Assembly: GCF_006716445.1 (NCBI RefSeq)
Contig: NZ_VFPA01000001.1
Coordinates: 1 to 64,000, forward strand
DNA: 64,000 nt
From: Pseudonocardia kunmingensis
GTDB lineage: Bacteria > Actinomycetota > Actinomycetes > Mycobacteriales > Pseudonocardiaceae
Reading direction: 5' to 3'
Shown in pieces: positions 16,627 through 25,648 of this stretch (positions are counted from its first letter, which is position 1; each line of letters starts with the position of its first letter). The position numbers and the translations under genes were made by a program. A model generated the notes under the pieces. It did no database searches. It was not told the origin of the DNA and was given only the letters and a program-made list of their open reading frames with translations.

Positions 16627-16986
16627 GCGGGTCCTTCCCCTTGGGCTTGCCGAACGCGTGGCAGGGCCAGCCTGCAAGAGGGATCCGGGCACGAGCATCG
16701 ACCCGGTGGTACCAAGCATTACTCCCAGGTTGGCCTCCGCAGGACCACCCGGAGCACCGAGGCCACGCGTGGAGCGCGTTCAGGGCGCCCGCGGGCGCGG
16801 TACGGTCGAGCCAACCGTCCCGTCGGCGTCGAAGGTTGGTGCGGGACCGCTCCCGCGTCCACGCCGAACTGCTGCCTGCGCTCGACGGCTTGCCGATGCA
16901 CGCATGGTCACGGTTGAGTAACCTCTCCCATCACTCGTTCGTGTCGGTCGTGTTGCCTCCGACCGCCCCCGGAGGAGGTCAGCGCA

Positions 16987-17040
16987 ATGCACGCAATGCA
17001 GTTGCGAGCGTTCCGGTCACGTCCCCTGGCGTGGTCATGA
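16987..17040 (+). CDS. 17-residue upstream ORF coupled to PucR gene
   Basis: A perfect GGAGGAGG (16973-16980) stands 6 bases before ATG 16987, which opens MHAMQLRAFRSRPLAWS and stops at TGA 17038-17040, overlapping the ATG of the pucR-type gene (ATGA). The strong ribosome site belongs to this small frame, not to the regulator. It may be a leader peptide that couples translation. Alternatively, its sequence resembles the first dozen residues of zinc alcohol dehydrogenases, so it could be the surviving start of a deleted adh gene. Confidence 0.4.
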   Translation: MHAMQLRAFRSRPLAWS

Positions 17041-18719
17041 AGGCCTGGGCGGACCGGGCGACGGAGCAGCTCTCGGCATTGCGCAGTCTGTTCGTGCTGT
17101 CGCTGGAGATGTTCGACGCCACCGGTGAGGACGAGATCATCCGGCTGTGCAAGACCGCGGTTCCGGCGCTCGGCCCGTTCCGCTGCCGGGCGGGCTACCT
17201 GTTACGCGACGGGCAGCTACACCGTTCGACGACTGACGAGCCGGCGACGCAGGGGCAGGTCGAAGCCCTGGATGGCAACGAGGGGCCGATCGACCTCGCC
17301 GAGGACCCGTGGGCCTGGGCGTACCCGCTGCGCAGTCACAGCTGCCAGTGGGGATACCTGGTGATCGGCGCCGACATCGCGCCGTCGGAGGACGAGGGCC
17401 TCCTGCTGCGTACCCTGGTGCAGCAGACCGGCGCCGCTCTCGCCGGCGTGGGGCTGCTCCGCGAGCAACGCGAGCGCGCCGACGAGCTGCGCGATCTCGG
17501 TGAGCGTCTCGCCGTCACGAACGACCGGTTGACCGCTACGGTCGCCGACCTGGAGCTCCAGACGAAGGTGCACGAGGTGCTGACTCGCGTCTCCGCACGC
17601 GGCGGCGGCGAGGCCGGCATCGCCACGGCGCTGCACGAGCTCACCGACTTCCCGGTCGCGGTCGAGGACCGGTTCGGGAACCTGCGGGCGTGGGCGGGTC
17701 CGGAACGTCAGGAGCCGTATCCCAAGCCCGGCGAGCGGAGCCGCGCCGCTGTGCTGCGGCAGGCGCAGCGGGCGGGGGGTCCGGTCCGTGACGGTGACCG
17801 CCTCATCACACTCGCCCAGCCCCGGGACGGCGTCCTCGGGGTGCTTGCACTCATCGACCCCGACCGGGTCGCGCGGCGGCACCACGTGCTCGCCCTCGAG
17901 CACGCGGGCACCGTGCTCGCCGTCGAGCTCGCCAACCAGCACATCGTCGCCGAGGTGGAACTGCGGTTGCGCCGGGACCTGGTGGAGGACCTGATCAGCG
18001 GCGTGGACGACGGCGCCATCACCCGGGCGCGGGCACTTGGCCACGACCTGCAACACCCGCATCGGGTCATCGTCGTGCGGAGCCGCAGCCGCGAGACCGA
18101 CGACGCCGTCGCGAGGGCGGTCGAGCAGACAGCCCGGCTGCACGGCGTCGGCAGCATGCTCACCCGCCGTGCGGGCACCACCGTCTGGCTGGCAAGGTGT
18201 CCGGCCGACGGCGGCCCCGAGCACCGGTGGCAAGAGATCCACACCGCGATCGCGCGCCATTTCAAGTCGGGCGCATTCGCTGTCGGCGTCGGCGGCCCTT
18301 GCGAGCGGACGGCAGACATCCCGCGCTCCTGGCGGGAGGCGACACGTGCGCTCGCCGTCCGGCAACGCTCGGTGACGCCCGACGGCGTGACCGCGCACGA
18401 CGACCTCGGCATGTACCGGATCCTCGGCGCCGGCGGCAACAGCGACGAGGTCGACCAGTACATCCGGGAATGGCTCGGATCGTTGCTGGACTACGACGCC
18501 CGGCACCGCGCCGACCTCGTCGTCACACTGTCGAGCTACCTCGAACACGGCGGCAACTACGACGCGACGGCCCACTCCCTGACCATCCATCGCAGCACCC
18601 TGCGCTACCGGCTGCAGCGAATCAGGGAGGTCAGTGGTTACGACCTCGGTACTGTGGACCACCGCCTGAACCTGCACATCGCCACCAGGGCGCTGGCGGT
18701 CCTGCATCCGTCACCCTGA
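17037..18719 (+). CDS. PucR-family transcriptional regulator (GAF, CdaR, HTH_30)
   Basis: About 560 residues: an N-terminal GAF-like sensor (IIRLCKTAVPALGPFRC ... AYPLRSHSCQWGYLVIGAD), a short coiled coil (about 150-185), a central CdaR/GGDEF-like domain (RVIVVRSRSRETDD) and a C-terminal PucR HTH (LVVTLSSYLEHGGNYDATAHSL, then IHRSTLRYRLQRI). Such proteins activate nearby catabolic genes in response to a small molecule. ATG 17037 is chosen because the preceding frame overlaps another ORF; GTG 17031 is possible. No ribosome site is adjacent, so translation probably depends on the overlapping short frame. The target genes may be the divergent dehydrogenases at 18.9-22.2 kb. Confidence 0.85.
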   Translation: MKAWADRATEQLSALRSLFVLSLEMFDATGEDEIIRLCKTAVPALGPFRCRAGYLLRDGQLHRSTTDEPATQGQVEALDGNEGPIDLAEDPWAWAYPLRSHSCQWGYLVIGADIAPSEDEGLLLRTLVQQTGAALAGVGLLREQRERADELRDLGERLAVTNDRLTATVADLELQTKVHEVLTRVSARGGGEAGIATALHELTDFPVAVEDRFGNLRAWAGPERQEPYPKPGERSRAAVLRQAQRAGGPVRDGDRLITLAQPRDGVLGVLALIDPDRVARRHHVLALEHAGTVLAVELANQHIVAEVELRLRRDLVEDLISGVDDGAITRARALGHDLQHPHRVIVVRSRSRETDDAVARAVEQTARLHGVGSMLTRRAGTTVWLARCPADGGPEHRWQEIHTAIARHFKSGAFAVGVGGPCERTADIPRSWREATRALAVRQRSVTPDGVTAHDDLGMYRILGAGGNSDEVDQYIREWLGSLLDYDARHRADLVVTLSSYLEHGGNYDATAHSLTIHRSTLRYRLQRIREVSGYDLGTVDHRLNLHIATRALAVLHPSP

Positions 18720-18883
18720 GCGGGCGTGGGGATCTCCGGGTCCGGGGAACAGCGACGGTAGGGGACACCGAGAAGCGCACCACCTGGCCGAGTTGGGCAC
18801 GCTGCGAACAACTAACCGAACTGGTCACGAATGACGCCGGGTCCGGACCGGCAAACCGCAGGGTCGGTTGATTCCTCCCCAGA

Positions 18884-19192
18884 TCAGATCGGTGGCTTTT
18901 CGGCCAGGACGTCAGCGGGCTCGATCGTGGGCTGGCTGAACAAGGTGCCGGTGTTCTCCGTGAGCCCCTCGGCAACCTTGCCCGACAGGTGCGCCTGTCG
19001 ACCGCTGTCGTCCGGAAAGGCGTCGAAGATCCCGAACGAGGTGGGCCCGAAACGCAGAGCGAACCACCGCACCGTGTTGGGCTCGTCCTCCACGAGGGCT
19101 AAGCCGTGCCGGAGAAAATCCTCGACATCGTTCTCCCGCCCGGGTAGCGCTTCGATCCGGACGAGGAGCCCAGCGGTAATCGGTTCAGCCAT
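18884..19192 (-). CDS. Putative quinol monooxygenase (ABM domain)
   Basis: A 102-residue single-domain protein of the antibiotic-biosynthesis-monooxygenase fold: AGLLVRIEALPGRENDVEDFL, LVEDEPNTVRWFALRFGPTSFGIFDAF and GKVAEGL. Cofactor-free members oxidise quinols or related compounds; others are of unknown role. ATG 19190-19192 follows GGGAGG. A 13-bp perfect palindrome lies 16 bases upstream. The gene converges with pucR. Confidence 0.85.
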   Translation of the reverse strand: MAEPITAGLLVRIEALPGRENDVEDFLRHGLALVEDEPNTVRWFALRFGPTSFGIFDAFPDDSGRQAHLSGKVAEGLTENTGTLFSQPTIEPADVLAEKPPI

Positions 19193-19207
19193 GGCAGCCT
19201 CCCTTTT

Positions 19208-19220
19208 CGTGAATTTCACG
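19208..19220. promoter_or_regulatory. 13-bp palindrome before the monooxygenase gene
   Basis: CGTGAA-T-TTCACG is a perfect inverted repeat about 16 bases before the start codon, where an operator could block transcription or translation. No matching copy was noticed elsewhere in the window, so the regulator is unknown. Confidence 0.4.
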
Positions 19221-19361
19221 GTCACTGAAACAGTCTCATAGAGATCCAGCCGATTGCCGGGCCTGCTCTTGCAGTGAGACCGTCACCTTCCTGCCCTGCG
19301 GTTCCTGCCCATCCTCCTCACCCTGTCGGTACCGCGGGGGCCGGCGCCGTCGGGTGTCTGG

Positions 19362-20535
19362 TCAGAACTGGAAGACGGGTCGCACGCAGCCGTCCTGCTT
19401 CCGCTTGAACATCTCGTAGCCCCTGGGTCCCTCGTCGAGCGTCATCGGATGGGTGGCGAGGTGCCGCGTCGGCAGATCGCCACCCGCGATCCGGTCGAGC
19501 AGCGCGGGGATGTAGCGCTGCCCGTGCTGCTGGGCGCCGCGGAACGTGAGCCCCTTGTTCATCATCGCCCCGAGCGGGAACTTGTCCACGACCCCAGCGA
19601 ACACGCCGAGGCAGAAAACCGACCCGCCCTTGCGGCACGCGTATATGGCCTCGCGCAGCGCGGTGGGTCGGTCGCTCTGCAGCCGCAGCTGCTGCTTGAT
19701 CTGGTCGTAGGCGTACTCGGGGCCGGGGCTGTGGGCCTCCATCCCCACGGCCTCGATGCACACGTCGGGTCCGCGACCGCCGGTGCGCTCGCGCAGCTCG
19801 GCGCCGACGTCGGTCCCGGTGTAGTCGAGGGTCTCCACCCCCATGTACTCGCGGGCCTGGCGCAGCCGTTCGGGGATGCGATCGATGACGATCACCCGCT
19901 CGGCGCCGAGCAGTACCGAGGCGCGGGCGGCGACCTGCCCGACGCCGCCCGCGCCCCACACCGCGACGACGTCCCCGGGCCCGACCCCGCCGAGATCGGC
20001 GCCCATCCACCCGGTCGGTCCGGCGTCGGAGGCGAACACCGCAGCCAGGTCGTCGTCGAGCCCGTCCGGTACCGGGAAGCTGCCGTGGTCGGCGAAGGGC
20101 ACCCGGATGTACTCGGCGTGGCTGCCGGCCAGGCCGCCCAGGGCGTGGGAGTAGCCGAAGCAGGCGCCCACGTCCGACCCCCACAGGGCCTGCCGTGATG
20201 CCGGAGTTCGTGTTGGCGTTGTCGCACAGCGACCACAGGTCGTGGGTGCAGTACCAGCAGCGACCGCAGCCGACGAACGAGCACACGACGACCCGCTCGC
20301 CGACCTTGCGGTTGCGCACCCCGCTGCCGACCTCGACGATCTCGCCGAGGAACTCGTGCCCGAGCACGTCACCGGCCTGCATGGCGGGGACGTACCCGCC
20401 GAGCAGGTGCAGGTCCGAGCCGCAGGCCGCGCTTGCCCGTACCTTCACGATCGCATCGCCGGTGTTGCGGATCTCGGGGTCGGGCACCTGCTCGACCTTG
20501 AGCTCGTTGACGCCCTCCCAGCACAGTGCCTTCAC
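19362..20535 (-). pseudogene. Zinc-dependent alcohol dehydrogenase (MDR family), frameshifted
   Basis: From GTG 20533-20535 the frame encodes MKALCWEGVNELKVEQVPDP, the catalytic-zinc site ACGSDLHLLGGY ... GHEFLGEIVEVG and the structural-zinc cysteines VGCGRCWYCTHDLWSLCD. Near 20195 an extra base shifts the sense to the frame reading ALWGSDVGACFGYSHALGG, VWGAGGVGQVAARAS (NAD site) and ending GCVRPVFQF. The parts together match the 390-residue MDR dehydrogenases related to formaldehyde dehydrogenase. The unshifted frame would run on to 19318 as nonsense. Start overlaps the stop of the upstream gene (GTGA). Confidence 0.75.
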
Positions 20536-21011
20536 AGTCGACCCTCTCCCTGTGCGATGTCGGTGGCCTTTCCCACCAGGCGGCCACCCGGGCCCGGATG
20601 GGTCGTCGGGGGCGCGTCGGGTCGGACGATCTCGCCCACCTCGAGGATGGACTTGGCCTCACGCAACGCGGCGCGCACCCGCTGGCGCGGGTCCTTCCCC
20701 TGCACGCGGGCGGCCGCTGAGGTCGGCCCCCCGCCGGTGAGCCGGGCGGCGAGTTCGGTGCCCTTGTCGCCGGGCGCGGGCCGGACCTGGACCTCGACGA
20801 GGTCACCCAGCTGCGCCAGCGGTGCGGGCAGCGTCCCGTCGGAGACGACCTCGTCCGGTGAGCGGAGGACCGTGACGACCAACCACCGGTTGTGAGTCGC
20901 GGCGTCGTCCCCCCGATGCGGCCCGGACATCGTCCGCCGCACCGCGCGGGCGCCCGCCACCCCGACCCCGGCCACGATCATCAGTCGGCCGATCAGCGCC
21001 TTCGTCGTCAT
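20532..21011 (-). CDS. Hypothetical protein between two MDR dehydrogenase genes
   Basis: A 159-residue protein with a short N-terminal hydrophobic helix (LIGRLMIVAGVGVAGARAVRR) likely to anchor it in the membrane, then a soluble part with RWLVVTVLRSPDEV, LGDLVEVQVRPAPGDKGTELAARL and RVQGKDPRQRVRAALREAKSILEVGEI. The strand-rich start after the helix resembles SRPBCC-type proteins but I cannot assign it. ATG 21011 has GGAAGGAG upstream; a GTG lies one codon earlier. It sits between the formaldehyde dehydrogenase and alcohol dehydrogenase genes and overlaps the latter, so the three form an operon. Confidence 0.65.
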   Translation of the reverse strand: MTTKALIGRLMIVAGVGVAGARAVRRTMSGPHRGDDAATHNRWLVVTVLRSPDEVVSDGTLPAPLAQLGDLVEVQVRPAPGDKGTELAARLTGGGPTSAAARVQGKDPRQRVRAALREAKSILEVGEIVRPDAPPTTHPGPGGRLVGKATDIAQGEGRL

Positions 21012-21072
21012 CACCCGTCTCCTTCCGGTCCGTGCGGAGTCATTCGGCTCCTCCTCCCGGTGCCCGGAACGA

Positions 21073-22224
21073 TCAGCCGGCCATAGCCGGCTTGAGGACG
21101 ACCTTGGTCCAGCCGTCGTCCCGGTTGTCGAAGTGCTCGTAGGCCTCAGGTGCCTGGGCGAGCGGCAGCTCGTGGGACACGATCCAGGAGGGCGTGGCCT
21201 TGCCCGCAGCCACCAGGTCGCGCAGCCGCCGGTTGTACTTCTTCACCGGGCACTGGCCACTGCCCATGGTCTGGCCCTTGAACCAGTGCAGCCCGTAGTC
21301 GAAGGCGACCGCGCCCTGCTGGGCCATCTCGTCGGGCCCGCCCGGATCCTGTGGCACGTACACGCCCACCGAGCCGATCCCTCCGGTGAACCGCACCGAC
21401 TTGACCAGGTTGTTCAGGGTCATCTCGGGGTGCTCGGTGCCCTGCGGGTCGTGGGCCTGGAACCCGACGCACTCACATCCGCGGTCCGCGCCCAAGCCCA
21501 TGGTCTGGTCCAGGACGAACTGCACCGGGTCGGTCTTCGAGTCGTCGATGGCGATGGCGCCGATCTCCTCGGCCAGCCGCAACCGGTCGGGGTGGCGGTC
21601 CACGACCATGACCTTGGCGGCGCCCTTGATCGTGGCCGACAGCGCCGCCATCAGCCCGACCGGTCCGCCTCCGTAGACGACCACCGAGTCGCCGGGGACC
21701 ACGCCGGCCATCTCGGTGGCGTGGTAGCCGGTGGGGAAGATGTCGGCGAGCATCACGTAGTCGTTCTCCTTCTCCGCCGCGTCCTCGCCCAGCCGCAGGC
21801 AGTTGTGATCCCCGTAGGGCACCCGCAGCATCTCGGCCTGCCCGCCCTGCCAGGGCCCCATGTAGGCGAACCCGTACGCGGCGCCCGCCATCTGCGGCTC
21901 GGGCTGGGTGGTCAGGCAGTAGTTCGTCAGGCCGCGCTCGCAGTTCTTGCAGAACCCGCACGAGATGTTGAACGGCAACACCACCCGCTCGCCGACCTGG
22001 ACCTTGTCCACGCCGTCCCCGACCTCGACGACCTCGCCGAGGTTCTCGTGCCCGAACACCCGCCCGGTCTCGAAGTCGGTGCGGCCCTCGTACATGTGCA
22101 GGTCCGAGCCGCAGATGTTGGTCGCGGTGATCCGGACCAGCACATCGGTCGGCCTCTCGATCCGGGCATCCGGTACGTCCTGGACGCTCACCTTGCGGGC
22201 GCCTTCGTACACGAGAGCCTTCAT
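21073..22224 (-). CDS. fdhA: Formaldehyde dehydrogenase, glutathione-independent type (MDR)
   Basis: A 383-residue zinc dehydrogenase. It has the catalytic-zinc residues in NICGSDLHMYEGR and FGHENLGEVVEVG, the structural-zinc cysteines in ISCGFCKNCERGLTNYC, an NAD-binding VVYGGGPVGLMAALSA, and the insert DRGCECVGFQAHDPQGTEHPEMTLN that marks the glutathione-independent formaldehyde dehydrogenase / formaldehyde dismutase branch. It would oxidise formaldehyde or other aldehydes to the acid with NAD. First gene of a minus-strand unit followed by a hypothetical protein and a broken paralogous dehydrogenase. Confidence 0.85.
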   Translation of the reverse strand: MKALVYEGARKVSVQDVPDARIERPTDVLVRITATNICGSDLHMYEGRTDFETGRVFGHENLGEVVEVGDGVDKVQVGERVVLPFNISCGFCKNCERGLTNYCLTTQPEPQMAGAAYGFAYMGPWQGGQAEMLRVPYGDHNCLRLGEDAAEKENDYVMLADIFPTGYHATEMAGVVPGDSVVVYGGGPVGLMAALSATIKGAAKVMVVDRHPDRLRLAEEIGAIAIDDSKTDPVQFVLDQTMGLGADRGCECVGFQAHDPQGTEHPEMTLNNLVKSVRFTGGIGSVGVYVPQDPGGPDEMAQQGAVAFDYGLHWFKGQTMGSGQCPVKKYNRRLRDLVAAGKATPSWIVSHELPLAQAPEAYEHFDNRDDGWTKVVLKPAMAG

Positions 22225-23004
22225 GTCAACTCCTCAACGATCTTCACACCGTGCAGGACAATGGATCATCGTGGATCACGGAACGATCACCCGCCCCCCC
22301 CCAACTTCATCACGAGCGATCGCCAACGTGCTTCACTCGGACCGCACCTAGGTACCCCCGCCAGGACAGGGGACACGCAGATCGAGGCTCAATCTCCATG
22401 ATTCTTTTCTGCGTGGGTCGCGCACGATGCAATTGCCCCAGACGTATCCGCATCTCTCGATACCGCTAGTCTCGATCTTCATACGGGCGTCAGCCGCCTT
22501 CGCCGGTTGATCTGATCTTTCTTGCCGGTGCCGTGGCGCGGTCGGCTCACGTCGAGATCTGGCGATCCTGAGCGGGTCCGTACACACGGAACCATGACGC
22601 CCAGCCGAGGGTGCGCTCAACGAGCCGCACTGCGCCGGCAGGAGGGAGAGTCGCGGGTGGCGAGCTGCCGCAGGGACTCGTGCAGCCGATCGATCACCAT
22701 GACCGCAGTGCGGCTCAGCCACTGGAGCGGTCACCTGCGGCTCGCGTTCGACTAGCTCCGGCTCGCCGGAGACGCTTCGCCGCAGACGGCGCGGCGGTTG
22801 CGCGCCGCATCGGACGATCTCATGATCGTGGCGCCGCCCGAGCTGCGCACGCACCGCTCGATCGCCACTGTGACCTGCTCACCGCCGCCGTCGACCACGT
22901 GCACGAGGACAACCCGACCGGTGCGCCACGCCGGCGCCCGCCCACAGCCTGACGAGGACCCGAGGTCGCGCTGATCGAACCCGCCGTTGCTGGAGCCGAT
23001 GCAG
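22225..23004. other. 780-base intergenic region
   Basis: No gene is supported. The first 100 bases must hold the fdhA promoter and include a run of nine C at 22294-22302. Around 22820-22930 a plus-strand stretch (LDRHCDLLTAAVDHVHEDNP) vaguely resembles an FCD-type regulator tail but has no start or surrounding domain. Nothing else is recognised. Confidence 0.4.
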
Positions 23005-24648
23005 TCAGCGCAGCGTCCTCTCCGCGAGGCCCTTGGCGATGACGCGGACCGCGAGCGTCTCATCGGCCCCTTCGAAGAGGGACAGGACTCGCGCGTCCAG
23101 GAAGTACCGGGACACGGGGTACTCCTCGGCATAGCCGTAGCCGCCGTGCAGCTGTTGCGCCTCGCGCGTGACCCACTCTGCGGCGTTGCACGCCAGAGAC
23201 TTCACCATCGAGGCCTCGAGCTGTCCCCCGCCCTCGGCGATGAGGTGCGCGCAGCGGTAGGTGTACGCCTGGCAGGCCGTCACGAGGTAGGCCATCCTGG
23301 CAAGCTTCGTCCGCGTCAGCTGGTAGTCCGCCAGTGCCGAGCCGAAGACGTGCCGCTCCTGCGTGTACCTGGCCGCGGCCTCGTACGCGGCCCGCATCAG
23401 CCCGACGGCTCGTGCCGCGGTCTGCATCCGCCCGTTCGCGAAGGCGTTCATCTGCAGGTAGAAGCCCCTGCCCAGGCCTGCGTCGCCACCGATCAGGTTC
23501 TCCGCGGGCACCAGGTAGTCCTCGAAACTGATCTCGAAGCTGTGCATCCCGCGGTAGCCGATGGTGCTGATCGCCCGCGCGTCGATGCGACCCCCGTGCT
23601 CTCCCTCGTGGATCCATGCATGACCCGGGAACCGCGGCTTCTCGATCACGAACAGGGACAGCCCGCGGTGCCTGTCCTCACGCGTACCCGTGCGCGCCAG
23701 CAGCAGGAGCAGGTCGGCTCGGCCGCTGAAGGTCGACCACGTCTTCACACCGTTGATCCGGTAGTGGTTCCCCTCGCGGGTGGCCGTGGTCGTGAGCCCC
23801 GCGACGTCCGAGCCGTAGTCGGGCTCGGTCACCGCGACGCCCACCATCAGCTCACCCGACGCGACGTCGGGCAGCCAGCGCTTCGCCTGCTCCTCCTCGC
23901 CCCCCTTGAGCAGGGCCGTCGCGAGGATCTCGGGCCGGGTGATGAAAGGACCGGCCAGCCCCATCGAACCGCGCGTGATCTCCTCGGTGGCCACCACCAT
24001 CGCCAGCAGGTCGTTCTCGCTGTGTCCGGCGGGCCCACCCGACGCCGAACCGCCGTACTCCTCCGTGATCCCCATCCCGAACAGCCCCATCCGGGCGAAG
24101 TCGCTGATGAGGCTCTCGGGGACGTCGTGGTCGTTGCGGTGCACCGCCTCGGCGAGCGGGGCGACCTTCTCTCTCGCGAAGTCCCGGAAGACCCGCCGCG
24201 CCATGTCCAGCTCGTCCGTCAGGGGCGGGCTGGGCAGCGGCCCGGCGATCACCTGCTCGGTGATCCGCTCGAGGAGCTCGACCGACCGCGCTGCGGCGAA
24301 GGCCTGTGCGACGTCCCCGTGGTGCCACGGCAGCGCCTCGACGCCCCATGCCCGTTCCCGGCCCTGCACGCGGGCGGCGACCTCGGCGGCGACGTGTCCG
24401 GAGTACGCCGTGGTCAGCATCGCGGCCAACCCGCCCGACTCGCCCCACTCCAACATCGCCTCGCCTGCGCCGACGAGGCAGGCCGCCGCGGAGAGGTCGT
24501 AGACGAGCGCCTGCTCCCGGTCCAACCGCGCCAGGTCGACGCGGGCGTTCGACCCTCGGACGTCTCCCGCCAGACGGGACACGGCCCGGTCGACCACCTC
24601 CCGTGCAGCGGTCAGGAGCGTCCGGGCGTGGTCCACGGTTGCCTCCAT
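23005..24648 (-). CDS. Acyl-CoA dehydrogenase with long N-terminal helical extension
   Basis: A 547-residue flavoprotein. About 150 residues of an Ala-rich helical domain precede the standard fold (LDMARRVFRDFAREKVAPLAEAV). FAD and substrate regions are visible: VGVAVTEPDYGSDVAGLTTTA, INGVKTWSTFSGRAD, and the C-terminal QQLHGGYGYAEEYPVSRYFLDARVLSLFEGADETLA, where the catalytic glutamate is expected. ATG 24646-24648 follows GGAAAGGA. It is the last gene of the long CoA-thioester operon and would introduce a 2,3 double bond into the CoA-activated substrate before hydration. The usual family length is about 380, so the extension is a real difference. Confidence 0.85.
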   Translation of the reverse strand: MEATVDHARTLLTAAREVVDRAVSRLAGDVRGSNARVDLARLDREQALVYDLSAAACLVGAGEAMLEWGESGGLAAMLTTAYSGHVAAEVAARVQGRERAWGVEALPWHHGDVAQAFAAARSVELLERITEQVIAGPLPSPPLTDELDMARRVFRDFAREKVAPLAEAVHRNDHDVPESLISDFARMGLFGMGITEEYGGSASGGPAGHSENDLLAMVVATEEITRGSMGLAGPFITRPEILATALLKGGEEEQAKRWLPDVASGELMVGVAVTEPDYGSDVAGLTTTATREGNHYRINGVKTWSTFSGRADLLLLLARTGTREDRHRGLSLFVIEKPRFPGHAWIHEGEHGGRIDARAISTIGYRGMHSFEISFEDYLVPAENLIGGDAGLGRGFYLQMNAFANGRMQTAARAVGLMRAAYEAAARYTQERHVFGSALADYQLTRTKLARMAYLVTACQAYTYRCAHLIAEGGGQLEASMVKSLACNAAEWVTREAQQLHGGYGYAEEYPVSRYFLDARVLSLFEGADETLAVRVIAKGLAERTLR

Positions 24649-24664
24649 GGCAATGTCCTTTCCG

Positions 24665-25648
24665 TCAGCGGTTGTAATGCGGAGCGACGCCCTCGAGGCC
24701 CCTCCACACGTCGTCGCATGCCGCCAGGACGTCGGGGGCAAGATCAGGCCCGGAGACGGCGTCGAGGTTCTTGCGCAGCTGGTCGACGCCGGAGGCGCCG
24801 AGCAGCATGCAGTCGGTCAGGGGGCGCCCCAGCACCCAGCGGAACGCCATTTCCACCAGCGTGAGGCCGGCCCCGGCGGCCACCTCACCCAACCGCTCCA
24901 CCGCGTCGAACTGGGCGTCGTTCCAGTAGCGGTCCCGGTACAGCGACTTGCTGAAGCGCGTACCTGCCTCCGGCCAGCCGTCCCGCCGGTGCTTGCCGGT
25001 CAGCAGCCCTCCGGCCAGTGGGTTGTAGGTGACGTTCGTGAGCCCGAAGCGGGCGGAGCAGGCGGCGTACTCGGCCTCGACCCGGCGCCCCAGCAGGTTG
25101 TAGAGGGGCTGTGAGACGAGCGGCTCGGTCCAGCCGTTGGCACGCGCCAGGTGGAGCATCTCGGTGATCTGCCAGGCGGCGAAGTTCGACTGGCCGAGGT
25201 AGCGGACCTTGCCCTGCCGCACCACCTCGTCCAGCGCCTCCAGCGTCTCCTCGACGGGGGTGTCCCGGTCCGGCCGGTGCATGTAGTAGACGTCGATGTG
25301 GTCGACGCCGAGCCGACGGAGGCTGTCGTCGACCGCTCGCCGTACTGCGCGGCGGGAGAGCCCGGTCGCCTCCGGATCGGACTGGTCGACGGGACTCCCG
25401 AACTTGGTGGCGAGGACGACCTCGTCGCGGAACGGCCTGACGATCCGGCCGAGCATCTGCTCTGCCGCGCCCGCCCCGTAGTTGTTCGAGGTGTCGAACA
25501 TGGTGATGCCGGCCTCGCGGCAGGTTCGCACCATGGCAGTCGCCTCGGCCTCGTCGACCTGCGTACCGAAGGTCATGGTGCCGAGGACGATCCGTCCCAC
25601 GGCGAGGTCGGTGCCGGCCAGGGTGCGCTGCGGCACGGCGCGGCTCAC
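24665..25648 (-). CDS. Aldo/keto reductase (YghZ / tas-like)
   Basis: A 327-residue NADPH-dependent reductase: VGRIVLGTMTFGTQVDEAEA, catalytic ITMFDTSNNYGAGAAEQMLG (Asp, Tyr), EVVLATKFG (Lys), IDVYYMHRPDRDTP (His), and the C-terminal MLLGASGVDQLRKNL cofactor loop. GTG 25648 overlaps the stop of the CoA-transferase gene (GTGA), so it is translationally coupled inside the operon. It could reduce a keto or aldehyde intermediate formed from the operon substrate. Confidence 0.88.
   Translation of the reverse strand: MSRAVPQRTLAGTDLAVGRIVLGTMTFGTQVDEAEATAMVRTCREAGITMFDTSNNYGAGAAEQMLGRIVRPFRDEVVLATKFGSPVDQSDPEATGLSRRAVRRAVDDSLRRLGVDHIDVYYMHRPDRDTPVEETLEALDEVVRQGKVRYLGQSNFAAWQITEMLHLARANGWTEPLVSQPLYNLLGRRVEAEYAACSARFGLTNVTYNPLAGGLLTGKHRRDGWPEAGTRFSKSLYRDRYWNDAQFDAVERLGEVAAGAGLTLVEMAFRWVLGRPLTDCMLLGASGVDQLRKNLDAVSGPDLAPDVLAACDDVWRGLEGVAPHYNR

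Noticed and set aside
22294..22302. Run of nine C as a phase-variable tract
   Set aside because: It is in a long intergenic region, not in a coding frame or clearly between promoter elements, so there is no evidence for phase variation.
22987..24864. A 625-codon open frame on the plus strand over the acyl-CoA dehydrogenase gene
   Set aside because: The opposite strand encodes a full ACAD with all motifs; this frame is its third-position shadow.
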